Shown in pieces: positions 1 through 8,071 of a stretch of 64,000 nt of DNA. This DNA is from CAYWMP01 sp964459445. Lineage in GTDB: Bacteria; Desulfobacterota; DSM-4660; Desulfatiglandales; HGW-15. The DNA lies in contig CAYWMP010000004.1 of assembly GCA_964459445.1 (NCBI GenBank), forward strand, positions 1 through 64,000. The letters run 5' to 3'. Made by a program: the position numbers and the translations under genes. Below the pieces are notes generated by a model. That model did no database searches. It was not told the origin of the DNA and worked only from the letters and a program-made list of their open reading frames with translations. Positions within the stretch are counted from its first letter, which is position 1. Each line of letters begins with the position of its first letter.

Positions 1-58
1 CCGCTTTGAGCGGTTCACATTTTTCAAGCCTCCGGTTTGACCGGAGGTATCTGACCCC
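1..58. repeat. palindromic repeat pair inside the methylase frame
   Basis: Two perfect hairpins lie back to back: 5-bp arms CCGCT/AGCGG around TTG at 1-13, and 7-bp arms CCTCCGG/CCGGAGG around TTTGA at 29-47. They are followed by a GGGGTCAGATAC-type motif on the minus strand. This is typical of REP-like intergenic elements rather than coding sequence. It coincides with the point where methylase similarity ends. The rest of the element lies outside the window. Confidence 0.55.
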
Positions 59-1276
59 TTTCACTAAATCGCATAAGGTCACCATGGCTGTGAGTTGGCG
101 GGGGGTGAACATCATCCAATGCTGCTTTATCCCGTATTTTTGAACGCGAAAGCCAAGCGCTTGTTCCGGAAGGTCAGTTTCGGGATAATCCTGTAGGATT
201 GCGGATTCGGCGGTATTTTCTTGTTTGGCAGTCGCTGGCACATAGACCCTGCCCCTCCTGCCTTCGGCAACGATTGCGAGCAATTTTCTTCCAAGATGGC
301 CTTCCCGCCCTTCATCTCGGATGTAATCGAAGGTAAAAGGAGTTCCGGTTAGAAGACAGTAGAAACCGCCTCTACCCGCCTTGGTGCCCGCCGAAATTGC
401 CTTGCGATCCTTCGGCGTTCCGGTTTTGACCTCAAAGTGATATGTCCCCGCCGCTGTATCCACCACCGGTTCCAACCAGGCGAGGTTGCCCTTCTTGCTG
501 GAAAGCCAGTATGTGGAAATCAGTGGTACATGCTTTCCTCCGGCAGCGGCGTTGTCGCTGGCCACGGTACGGGCCCAGATCCAGGCGATGACGTTGGCTT
601 CGCCGCCGCCGTACTCCTTGGGCAGGGCCACTTTTGGATACAAGTGGCCGATCTTGTCGATGGCCCTTTTCCGGATAAGACGCCCGTAATAACGCACGTC
701 CTCGGCGAGCCCGTGCGTGCCGCTCCAACCCTCCTTGCCGCCGATCTTTTTGCGGGACTCGGGATTTACTGGCGGACAATCTGCCCAGCGCGGGGCGATT
801 TCCAGGTTGCACTTGTTGAGGAGCACGGCCACCGGATTGAGGTCCCCCGCATGGGCCTCGAATCCGAGGCGGTTGGCCTCCAGGGGGATGGACCCGCCCC
901 CGGCAAAGGGATCGAACAGGTTGGGGAGTTTACCGTTGCAGTGCTTGAGCATCTCGGCCCGGGCTTCGGCATAGACCTCCGGGTGCTCATGCAGTTTCTT
1001 TTGCATCATTCGTCGTACAATGCCGAAAAGCCTTTCGCGTTCAAGATCCTGTTTCGCTTCGGTTTTGTCCTTCCATACCGGATCATCGGACGGGTCGGTT
1101 ACGACCGATGCGAAAAGCACCGCCCGGGCCGTGGGGAGCGGCAGTCGTGCCCACCAGTGGTGAATCCCCTTCGGATGGGGCCCTATGCCCGGCATCTTGT
1201 CATAGGCCGAGGCGTCATTGATCTCCGGTAGCGGTAAGGCCACTTCGATGAGTTTTTTGCGATGATTCTGGTTCAT
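1..1276 (-). CDS. DUF1156/COG1743-type DNA methylase, N-terminal part, runs off the left edge and is probably truncated
   Basis: The frame is open from the ATG at 1276 to the window edge (about 425 codons). The N-terminus matches the adenine-specific DNA methylase family with a DUF1156 domain: HHWWARLPL near residues 39-47, the SAM-binding motif DPFAGGGS at 122-129, and an acidic GDLNP at 144-148. The family is usually about 900-1000 aa, and its DPPY catalytic motif lies further on, so it is absent here. Recognisable similarity stops after about residue 406 (position 59). From there the frame reads through two perfect hairpins (1-13 and 29-47), which look like an inserted palindromic repeat rather than methylase sequence. 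The start overlaps the end of the PIN gene by 4 nt (ATGA), so the five minus-strand genes read as one operon. Probable role: the modification component of a defence-like locus, possibly inactive now. Confidence 0.72.
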   Translation of the reverse strand, partial: MNQNHRKKLIEVALPLPEINDASAYDKMPGIGPHPKGIHHWWARLPLPTARAVLFASVVTDPSDDPVWKDKTEAKQDLERERLFGIVRRMMQKKLHEHPEVYAEARAEMLKHCNGKLPNLFDPFAGGGSIPLEANRLGFEAHAGDLNPVAVLLNKCNLEIAPRWADCPPVNPESRKKIGGKEGWSGTHGLAEDVRYYGRLIRKRAIDKIGHLYPKVALPKEYGGGEANVIAWIWARTVASDNAAAGGKHVPLISTYWLSSKKGNLAWLEPVVDTAAGTYHFEVKTGTPKDRKAISAGTKAGRGGFYCLLTGTPFTFDYIRDEGREGHLGRKLLAIVAEGRRGRVYVPATAKQENTAESAILQDYPETDLPEQALGFRVQKYGIKQHWMMFTPRQLTAMVTLCDLVKGVRYLRSNRRLEKCEPLKA

Positions 1277-1821
1277 GGGCAAGCCGCCAGGAGTTTGTTG
1301 TTGGCAGTAAAGACCGAGATGCCGCCATCCGTGAAATCACCGTCGTTCGTGAGCACCGCAAGCCCGTTCTTGCGGCAGTTCTCCGCGATAAGCTGGTCAT
1401 TCCAATCCACGGCGCCGGCGCAAAAATCCTTCAGAAGATCCGCGTGATTCCACTCCGCAAAGGGATGGTCAACCGGTTGACTCACCATGAGTATTTGGTT
1501 CACCTGGGCCTCGATTGAACGAGCCACCGGGAGAAAGTCGGCGGATCTACGAAATGCCTTGAAATTGCGCTGGTCAGGCTGAAGGCGCCTCATTTCAAGA
1601 CGAGCAAACCGGTTGATGAACTCTGAAAGGACCAGAACGTCCAGGAAAAGCCTGGAACCGGCTGCAAGGATTCGAGAAAAAACATTGGAATAAGTTCTGA
1701 CCATCGAGTTTGTTGGATTGGCTGCCGGTCCGTAAAGATAGAGCCAAATGTTCGCATCAACCAGGATGGCATCGGTATTCGAAAACGAGTGGCTGCCGGC
1801 ATCAAATGCCTTATTCCTCAT
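1273..1821 (-). CDS. PIN-domain protein
   Basis: This 182-aa protein has the PIN nuclease layout: an N-terminal Asp in LVDANIWLY, a central acidic residue in LSEF, and C-terminal Asp residues in the WNDQ and TNDGDF segments. These would form the Mg-binding acidic site for RNA cleavage. I chose the ATG at 1821 because the longer form would run deep into the preceding STAS-like gene; this start leaves only an 11-nt overlap. No antitoxin-like small gene is adjacent. The gene is embedded between the STAS-like gene and the methylase, both with overlapping ends. It may be an effector of the locus rather than a free-standing VapC toxin; that is inference. Confidence 0.75.
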   Translation of the reverse strand: MRNKAFDAGSHSFSNTDAILVDANIWLYLYGPAANPTNSMVRTYSNVFSRILAAGSRLFLDVLVLSEFINRFARLEMRRLQPDQRNFKAFRRSADFLPVARSIEAQVNQILMVSQPVDHPFAEWNHADLLKDFCAGAVDWNDQLIAENCRKNGLAVLTNDGDFTDGGISVFTANNKLLAACP

Positions 1822-2167
1822 CGCCCAATTCCTCCCTGATGGCTTTCTCCATTCTTTCGGGGTCGCGATAGTAGGCCTTCGACCATTCAATGGATTTTTC
1901 CAGCGATGGCTGAAACGCAGTGAGGAGATCCCGCACCTCGAGCATATCGCTTACCTGATCCTCGGGCAGAACACCGTATAGTTTGCCGATGGCCGCATTG
2001 AGGAATGCGGTGATGACCATGGTGATACCGTCGAAAGAAAGCCGAGCTTTTCGCCCTCCTTGAATCACGGGCAAGATTTTCTCAAAAACTTTCTCCCCGT
2101 CCGCCGCATCCACGGCGCGGGGTCCGCCGACAAGGTCGGCGACGCGTATAATGATCGGTTCGCTCAT
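1811..2167 (-). CDS. STAS-like domain protein (DUF4325 type)
   Basis: A small 118-aa protein. Residues around RKARLSFDGITMVITAFLNAAIG have the STAS-like signature (a beta strand with SFDG, then a helix with FLNAA) seen in DUF4325 proteins. Such proteins are commonly encoded beside GHKL ATPases, as here, recalling anti-sigma-antagonist/kinase pairs such as SpoIIAA/SpoIIAB. It lies 14 nt after the ATPase gene and overlaps the PIN gene. Inferred role: switch partner of the neighbouring ATPase. A direct DNA or phage function is not visible from sequence. Confidence 0.72.
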   Translation of the reverse strand: MSEPIIIRVADLVGGPRAVDAADGEKVFEKILPVIQGGRKARLSFDGITMVITAFLNAAIGKLYGVLPEDQVSDMLEVRDLLTAFQPSLEKSIEWSKAYYRDPERMEKAIREELGDEE

Positions 2168-2181
2168 ATTTTTGTCTCCAT

Positions 2182-3027
2182 TCAGGGTCTTTTGGCCCCA
2201 TAATATTTTGTGTCAGCAGTGTATACCTCAAGATTTACGGCCGTACCAGGAAACTCATGCTCAAGCTCCTGAAATGTTTCTTCGTCTCGATGATATTGCC
2301 AGAAGGCCTTGCCGCTGGCAATCTGGAAACACCCTCCGTTCAGTGCAATGAATTCGCGAAGCAGTTTCAGCCCCACGCCACCCGGACTGTCCTGTTTTGT
2401 GGTATGCCCTTCCACCAAAGCCCAGCGCAAGGCCTTGATTGGATTCGCCTTGACTCCGAAACGCCGGTTTATCTCGCCCGGAATGGTGATCCCGGAGTCG
2501 GCTATCGAGATGTCGAGCCGTTGTTTGGCAGGATAGAACTGCCCACAGACGAATACGCCCAAACTTGAGCCGGAGTGTGACTGTGAATTGATGAAAACTT
2601 CCCCCAGGCTTTGCTGAAAACGCAGGGAGAATTCACTGGTCATTTCCGGCATCCCCTTTCCCGGCAGGTATTCATCGAGATAATCGTAAAACCGGTTGGC
2701 TTCCGTGATTTTGAAGCGGATATAGGGGAGTACTGTGCCTCCCCAAGTCGATGGCGCCGGGTAACCGAAACCGTCTAAGAAGCCATTTCGCTGAAGGATC
2801 GAGAGCTGCCCCCACGCAATGTCGACAATGGAGACCGTATTGTACCGATCCCGAACACGGGCCAGAATGGCGCCTAAGGGCGCAACCATGTTTGCATCGA
2901 ACCAGGATATCCCGGCAAAATCCAGTTCCAGGGCGTCGTATTCGATATGATTGGTTGCAGCAGCCAGGGCCGCAAGCGCGTTAAACCCTTCATTATTGCT
3001 GCCGACATTCGTGAGTCGATAGATCAT
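2182..3027 (-). CDS. GHKL ATPase with N-terminal STAS-like segment
   Basis: This 281-aa protein has two parts. The first about 110 residues resemble a STAS-like fold (LDFAGISWFDANMVAPLG). The second half carries Bergerat-fold ATPase boxes: an N box with the Asn in EVFINSQSH, a G1 box DSGITIP, and a G2 box GGVGLKLL. It lacks a histidine-kinase dimerisation or phospho-acceptor segment, so it is more like the ATP-binding partners of STAS proteins than a two-component kinase. Its ATG overlaps the helicase stop (ATGA), indicating translational coupling. Inferred role: ATP-dependent sensor or switch controlling the helicase/PIN module. Confidence 0.75.
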   Translation of the reverse strand: MIYRLTNVGSNNEGFNALAALAAATNHIEYDALELDFAGISWFDANMVAPLGAILARVRDRYNTVSIVDIAWGQLSILQRNGFLDGFGYPAPSTWGGTVLPYIRFKITEANRFYDYLDEYLPGKGMPEMTSEFSLRFQQSLGEVFINSQSHSGSSLGVFVCGQFYPAKQRLDISIADSGITIPGEINRRFGVKANPIKALRWALVEGHTTKQDSPGGVGLKLLREFIALNGGCFQIASGKAFWQYHRDEETFQELEHEFPGTAVNLEVYTADTKYYGAKRP

Positions 3028-6000
3028 GAGGGCGGGCCTGCCTTTCCAAGTAATTCCTTGAAACTGTAGTTCACGCTGGCCGCGCCGAAATCCGGTTCCC
3101 GCTGGAACGGACGGCGGACATAGTGAACACGGTGAGTATCGCCTGCAAATTCGACAATGGCAAAGATGAAATCTTCGGGTTTATTTAAGGAGTAAAGAAT
3201 CTCGTTTTTAGTGACCGTGATGGTTGCGGCTCCTGAGATTCGACCTTTGACCTCGATGAAACGCAGTCTGCCCGTACCGGGGATGCGGCTTTCGATGTCG
3301 TAGCCGAGTTTTTCGTTTTCCCTGTCGAATGGCTCATAGCCTAGGTCGCGCTCAATGTCCATAACGATCTGTCGCGCATGGGCGGCAGCGGCTTGGGTAT
3401 CCACGTAGGCGGCGGGAGACATCGCAACTTCGACCGAGGGCGATATTTTGTTGATGAGTCCCATAGGGATGACGAGCATCCCGCCCAGAATTACCGGGGG
3501 AAGCGGCGAAAGCTTTGCTTCCAGTTTCAATTCGGCCATCCGTTTCTGGAGCCGGGCCTCAAGAGTATCGGCTCGTTTGCGCGCTTCGGCGGAATTGAGC
3601 CGGGCGTTGGGTCTACCGGCCTGCTCCTGGAGTTTGAGATCCTCTGCCCGGTGGTCCCAATAACTAATTTCTTTGGTCAGACGGTCCTTAACCGCCGCCT
3701 CCGTCTTGGCGATGAGCTCGACCTTGTTGGATTTTATTTCCTCAAGGTGTTCCGGCACCACCTGGGCAATGGCATAGGCTTGGGCCTCTTGCTCAAGATC
3801 GCGATTGATCCAGGTGCACTCGGGTCGGCTTAGAACGGTATTAATGTCCGGTTCGTCTGCTCGCAAGGGTCGATAATCCAGATAAGGGGCGTAGTGAAGA
3901 TGATGCACAGATCCGGCGCTATCCATCTCGATGTAGAGCATGCGCTTGGAAACCACACGGCGATTTCCCGATCGGGTGAGACCGGCATCCTGAATAGAAT
4001 GATCGAGGTAGAACAAAATGCGCGGTTCATCGCCCAAGTCCCTTTCATCGACCAGCACTGCGCCCCTGCGAAGCAGATCGCGATGGCGTTCTATAATGAT
4101 GTCGAGTGTGGCATCAAGTAGCGGATGACCGGGGCAAATGAAGGCCGCCATGGGTTGGCCCTGGGGATTGATGAGGTCTTTTTCGAAAGCGATCCGTTCA
4201 TAACGCCGGAGCACCGTTTCTCCGGTGCCGATCAGGCGGTCGCGGTTCCGCACCAGCGCAGGCACGTGGGTTACTTCATAACGCCGAGTTTCACGCTGGC
4301 GGGTTTTTCCGCCGAGCAATTTGAAGGCCTCGAGGAAGAAGTCCTCAATATAGTGCGGTTGTAGGCGGCGGGCCTCGGCACGCTCCATGTCCTCCCGAAT
4401 CCGATGTACGCGACTTGCATCCATCACATCACGAGCCAGAGCCCGATCTTCAAGCAAATCCTGAATCCTTGAACGATCAAAGGCGTTGGCGACGACCTGG
4501 TTAAGGCGGGCCCGAACTTCTGTCCGTTCGCCATATCGCACGGCCTCCACAAGGAGTTCGCGAAGAGGGCGGCCTTCAAACTGGACTTTTCCAAGAACGT
4601 CGAACACCTGCCCTCCCAGGGCCTTTCGGGCTTCTTCCAGCTTATCGAGAAGGGTCCGGTACACTTTACCCTCCCGGGTTTCACCTGCAACGAGATTCCA
4701 AAGATGGCAAACCTCCCTCTGGCCGATGCGGTGGATACGCCCGAAGCGCTGTTCGATGCGGTTGGGGTTCCAGGGCAGGTCATAATTGACCATAAGGTGG
4801 GCGCGCTGAAGGTTGATGCCTTCCCCTGCGGCGTCTGTAGCGAGGAGGACATTCACTTCAGGGTCATGACGGAAAGATTCCTGTGCCTTGGTGCGATCCT
4901 GACGCCCCATGCCGCCATGGATGCAAACCACAGCCTCATTCCTGCCGAGAAGTGTCGTAATTCGCTGCTCCAGATAATTCAAAGTGTCCCGATGTTCTGT
5001 GAAAACAACGAGTTTCTGACTGGGGGACGATCCGTAGGGCGCCGGTTTTTCTGCAATGCAGCCCGCTATGACCGCGGGCGTGAAGATTTCCGAAAGGAGC
5101 TGGGCCAGTTCGGTCCATTTTTTGTCTTGGCTGCTGCGTCGAACGGCAAGCGCCAGGGATTCCAGGCGCTTGAGGATCTCGATCTCGGTCTTCAACTCTG
5201 TGATTGTGCGTGCCGCCGTAGCCTGATCGAGGATCTGGTCCTCGGCGGTTTCCGTTTCCTCTGCAGTGGCATCGTCGAGGTCCTCGACATCCTCCGGATC
5301 GAGCGTGGGTCCGCCGGCGTCGATTTCAGCGGTAATTCCCTCCCCCCGCTGCATAATTTTCAGTTCACGCAACCGGGATTCCAGACGCTCTTTACGGCGC
5401 CGCAAGGACTGATAGATGGCCTCGGGTGAGGAGGCGAGGCGCCGTTGCAGGATGGTCAAGGCAAAACCGACGGTGCCTGATCGTTTGGCATTCTGTAGGG
5501 CTTCCGCTCGGTTGAACTCTTCCCGAACATATTCGGTTACTTCCCGGTAGAGTTTGGCCTCGGCTTCGGAGAGTTTGTAGGGCACGGTATAGGCGCGTCG
5601 TTCGGGAAAGAGGGGCGTTGCATCGAACTTGAGAAGTTGCTCCTTGACCATCCGACGCATGAGATCGGAGACGTCTGCAGCATGAACCCCGTCCCGGAAA
5701 CGCCCTTCGAAGCGGTCACCATCGAGCAAGGCCATAAAGAGTTGGAAGTCCGCCTCTTTGCCGTTGTGCGGTGTTGCGGTCATGATGAGAAAATGCCGCG
5801 TAAGCGTGGAGAGAAGCTGACCCAGCTTGTAACGCTTGGTGTATTTGATCTCGCCGCCGAAGAAGGTGGCCGACATCTTATGCGCCTCGTCACAGACCAC
5901 AAGGTCCCAGCGGCCTTCCTGCGCCCGGAGCATGGATTGCACGTCCTCGTTGCGGCTTAATTTGTCAAGCCGGGCGATCACGAAATTGTTTTCTAGAAAC

Positions 6001-6584
6001 CAGTTGCCCGTGCGGGCGGCTTCCAGTTTGTCGTTGGTGAGAATCTCGAAAGGCATATGGAAACGGCGGTAGAGTTCATCCTGCCACTGCTCCGCCAGGC
6101 TGCCGGGGCACACGATCAAACAGCGTTGAAGGTCGCCGCGGACGATGAGTTCCTTGATGAAAAGGCCTGCCATAATGGTCTTTCCAGAACCTGGATCATC
6201 TGCAAGTAAAAACCGCAGGGGCTGACGGGGGAGCATTTCTCCATAGACCGCCGTGATCTGGTGGGGCAGCGGTTCAACGATTGAGGTGTGAACCGCCAGG
6301 ACAGGGTCGAAAAGGTGGGCAAGTCGAATACGGTGCGCTTCGGAAACGAGCCGAAAGAGTTGTCCGTCGCCGTCAAAGCTCCAGGGACGGCCTTGCCGGG
6401 CAACCCTAATACGGCTCTCATCGTGGCGGTAAAGGAGTTCGTTCGCGACTTTACCGACAGGATCTTCATAGGTGAGTTCAAGGGCCTCGGAGCCGAACCA
6501 CTGGACGCTCACCACGGTCACAAGGCAGCCCGGCAGGATGCCTTGGACAGAAGCGTTTGGACCGAGGTCTTCGAGTTTGCTCAT
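3024..6584 (-). CDS. SNF2-family helicase with C-terminal DUF3883-like domain (DrmD-like)
   Basis: A 1186-aa helicase. The Walker A motif DDPGSGKT is at about 129-136 and the DEAH box at 232-235. Motif III is in MTATPHNGKE. The C-terminal RecA lobe contains ATDAAGEGINLQ and the arginine-rich EQRFGRIHRIGQ. The last about 150 residues (GYDIESR, FIEVKGR) fit a DUF3883/NO VEIN-type C-terminal domain with a restriction-endonuclease-like E-x-K core. This architecture is found in DISARM class 1 DrmD-like helicases and related methylase-linked systems. It is the first gene of a minus-strand operon with the GHKL ATPase, STAS-like, PIN and methylase genes. Upstream, 6585-6860 is AT-rich and probably holds the promoter. 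Likely role: nucleic-acid translocase of an anti-phage or modification system. Assignment to DISARM proper is uncertain because drmA, drmB and drmC are not seen here. Confidence 0.88.
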   Translation of the reverse strand: MSKLEDLGPNASVQGILPGCLVTVVSVQWFGSEALELTYEDPVGKVANELLYRHDESRIRVARQGRPWSFDGDGQLFRLVSEAHRIRLAHLFDPVLAVHTSIVEPLPHQITAVYGEMLPRQPLRFLLADDPGSGKTIMAGLFIKELIVRGDLQRCLIVCPGSLAEQWQDELYRRFHMPFEILTNDKLEAARTGNWFLENNFVIARLDKLSRNEDVQSMLRAQEGRWDLVVCDEAHKMSATFFGGEIKYTKRYKLGQLLSTLTRHFLIMTATPHNGKEADFQLFMALLDGDRFEGRFRDGVHAADVSDLMRRMVKEQLLKFDATPLFPERRAYTVPYKLSEAEAKLYREVTEYVREEFNRAEALQNAKRSGTVGFALTILQRRLASSPEAIYQSLRRRKERLESRLRELKIMQRGEGITAEIDAGGPTLDPEDVEDLDDATAEETETAEDQILDQATAARTITELKTEIEILKRLESLALAVRRSSQDKKWTELAQLLSEIFTPAVIAGCIAEKPAPYGSSPSQKLVVFTEHRDTLNYLEQRITTLLGRNEAVVCIHGGMGRQDRTKAQESFRHDPEVNVLLATDAAGEGINLQRAHLMVNYDLPWNPNRIEQRFGRIHRIGQREVCHLWNLVAGETREGKVYRTLLDKLEEARKALGGQVFDVLGKVQFEGRPLRELLVEAVRYGERTEVRARLNQVVANAFDRSRIQDLLEDRALARDVMDASRVHRIREDMERAEARRLQPHYIEDFFLEAFKLLGGKTRQRETRRYEVTHVPALVRNRDRLIGTGETVLRRYERIAFEKDLINPQGQPMAAFICPGHPLLDATLDIIIERHRDLLRRGAVLVDERDLGDEPRILFYLDHSIQDAGLTRSGNRRVVSKRMLYIEMDSAGSVHHLHYAPYLDYRPLRADEPDINTVLSRPECTWINRDLEQEAQAYAIAQVVPEHLEEIKSNKVELIAKTEAAVKDRLTKEISYWDHRAEDLKLQEQAGRPNARLNSAEARKRADTLEARLQKRMAELKLEAKLSPLPPVILGGMLVIPMGLINKISPSVEVAMSPAAYVDTQAAAAHARQIVMDIERDLGYEPFDRENEKLGYDIESRIPGTGRLRFIEVKGRISGAATITVTKNEILYSLNKPEDFIFAIVEFAGDTHRVHYVRRPFQREPDFGAASVNYSFKELLGKAGPPS

Positions 6585-6860
6585 GGTTTGATCTCATTTA
6601 TGGAAGTCAATTGCGTCTCCGGCATCGCAATGTTGTGACCGCCTTTTCTGCTTATGGGGCTTTTTAGCCTTGGCTCGTTCTCATATTGGCCATTGGTTTT
6701 GGATAACGCATTCTTTTATTCATTGTTGGCATTATATGCCTATATTCTAACAAGTTAGTTAAAAATTATTCAAATTAGTCAAAAATTCATCAATTTGTCA
6801 ACTTGCTTTGCTGTCGGCTTTTCGGGGAGTGGGTGGATGACCAATGCATCGAGTCTTCCA

Positions 6861-7292
6861 TTATTCACTGACTAACGCCTCTCCCTTTGCCGCCTCTTGA
6901 AGCCGGGTATCAAAGGTCAATAGGTATAATTCCGGGAGCTGGTTCTGAAGTCCTTTTGCCGTTGCAAGATGCCAGAGATCCGCCCCGCGAAGAGGCCACT
7001 TTGTCGAAAGCGAACGAATCATTTCCCATTCCGGCAAAAAAGTCAAATATCGCCAGGGCCCTTCGCGGAGCATGTCAAAAGCAGCCTGGATCAATACATC
7101 TGTCAGAACACGGTCCCTTTGCAGGCGCGTGATCACTGCGCATGTCTCGGCGTAGGCCAAGGTAGAGATCAGGTGAAATCCTTCCTCTTCCACTAGTGTC
7201 CTCGCCGAATCACTGTGGCTGTCGCGAAAAAGAACCGAAATGATTGCAGAGGCATCCCAATAGATGACCAGATTCGATTCAGCGGCCACCAT
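6861..7292 (-). CDS. VapC-like PIN toxin
   Basis: A 143-aa PIN-domain ribonuclease candidate. The first acidic residue is in VIYWDASAI, the next is the Glu of LAYAETCAV, then the Asp of LRGADLWHLATA, and a final Asp in LLTFDTRL. This spacing is standard for VapC-type toxins that cleave RNA in a Mg-dependent manner. The ATG at 7292 overlaps the antitoxin gene by 14 nt, giving antitoxin-then-toxin order. It is expressed from the operator/promoter region upstream of the antitoxin. It sits next to the helicase island, as toxin-antitoxin modules often do. Confidence 0.85.
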   Translation of the reverse strand: MVAAESNLVIYWDASAIISVLFRDSHSDSARTLVEEEGFHLISTLAYAETCAVITRLQRDRVLTDVLIQAAFDMLREGPWRYLTFLPEWEMIRSLSTKWPLRGADLWHLATAKGLQNQLPELYLLTFDTRLQEAAKGEALVSE

Positions 7293-7572
7293 TCCTGTCC
7301 CCTTGTAGAATCCTTTGCGCTATATCGCCGGTCAATGGGATGGGAGCTGGAATCTTTTTTGACATTTTTTGGGAGCCTGGATCTATTACACCTTGATTTT
7401 CGAGCCTTTGGATACGAGCCCTTAGGGGGAGGCTTTGTGGTTCGATGGGGACAAGCTTTCCCACAGGCTGTCCACGATCTGTAAGAATAACCTCATTGCC
7501 TCTCTTCACCAATTTGATCAATTTGCTTAATTGGATTTTCGCCTCTCGAATGCCCACGCTTTTTGGTTGCAT
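7279..7572 (-). CDS. Phd/YefM-family antitoxin
   Basis: The protein is 97 aa from the ATG at 7572. That start is chosen because AGGAG lies just upstream and the homologous region begins immediately after it. The N-terminal segment (IREAKIQLSKLIKLV, then VILTDRGQPVGKLVP) is the Phd/YefM DNA-binding fold. The C-terminal part, rich in Pro and Lys, would wrap and block the PIN toxin. The gene overlaps the toxin downstream. A long inverted repeat just upstream of the start suggests conditional autoregulation by the toxin-antitoxin complex. Confidence 0.83.
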   Translation of the reverse strand: MQPKSVGIREAKIQLSKLIKLVKRGNEVILTDRGQPVGKLVPIEPQSLPLRARIQRLENQGVIDPGSQKMSKKIPAPIPLTGDIAQRILQGDRNGGR

Positions 7573-7587
7573 GGCAGACTCCTGTTT

Positions 7588-7629
7588 GTAGTTACATTGA
7601 TTACCATCATATGTGATCATTGTAACTAC
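7588..7629. promoter_or_regulatory. inverted-repeat operator of the toxin-antitoxin operon
   Basis: The arms at 7588-7601 and 7616-7629 are 14 nt each, complementary at 13 positions, and separated by 14 nt. The site begins 15 nt upstream of the antitoxin start codon. Its position and symmetry fit binding of a dimeric Phd/YefM-type repressor. Binding is inferred. Confidence 0.65.
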
Positions 7630-7781
7630 AACGATCGTTTTGTCAAGAAAATGCTGTCATTTGCGAGAAGTTAGATTTAATACTTTCAAAAGAAAATCAA
7701 ACTCAAAAGAAAAAAACACTTTTTTGATACATGGTGCTTGATTTCCTACATTTTTGTGGGTATTCAATTGGGCATTAGTCG

Positions 7782-7821
7782 GGTTCAAAGGTTCAAAGGT
7801 TCAAAGGTTCAGGGGTTCAGC
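7782..7821. repeat. short tandem repeat, 8-bp unit GGTTCAAA
   Basis: Three exact GGTTCAAA units (7782-7805) are followed by two degenerate ones (GGTTCAGG, GGTTCAGC). The array abuts the dispersed hairpin repeat. It is probably slipped-strand repeat DNA at the edge of that element. There are no spacers, so it is not a CRISPR array. The rest of the gap 7630-8071 shows nothing else I can name except probable promoter sequence for the activator gene. Confidence 0.7.
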
Positions 7822-7902
7822 GTTCAGCGCCGCCTCTGGCCGCCGAAGCGGCCAGTTTGATCAGAAAACTGACTCCAGCATTGCGTAGTCAGATACGAGA
7901 GG
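7815..7902 (-). repeat. dispersed hairpin repeat R1, copy 1 (reverse orientation)
   Basis: This about 90-bp element recurs at 26734-26830 and 61381-61470 in the opposite orientation. Its centre is an 8-bp perfect stem, CTGGCCGC/GCGGCCAG, with a 4-nt loop. Read in the direction of the other copies the loop here is TTCG, whereas the others have TTAG, so the stem is conserved and the loop varies. It is flanked by a conserved CTCGTATCTGACTA segment and by TTGAACGCTGAACC-type sequence. It is intergenic in all three cases. Confidence 0.85.
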
Positions 7903-8071
7903 TTAGGAATTCTTTAACAATCAACTCGAAACCCCTGGCCCAGACCTGATTTCAAGGATATGGATTAGAGGTGTATTTTTTTAAACAGCCTGGCGCTATA
8001 TCCTGATAAAGGCTGTCGCGCCAGGGCGGGCTTGAACGTTGAAGTGCTCAACCTAAGTGAGGATCATATGC

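Noticed and set aside
437..1231. Plus-strand open frame of 264 codons
   Set aside because: It is antisense to the methylase frame, which has clear family motifs on the minus strand. The plus-strand product has no recognisable features.
4704..5429. Plus-strand open frame of 241 codons
   Set aside because: It lies wholly antisense to the SNF2 helicase core, and its composition looks like a shadow frame.
7782..7821. Tandem GGTTCAAA units as a possible CRISPR remnant
   Set aside because: The unit is only 8 bp and contiguous, with no spacers, and no cas genes are nearby.
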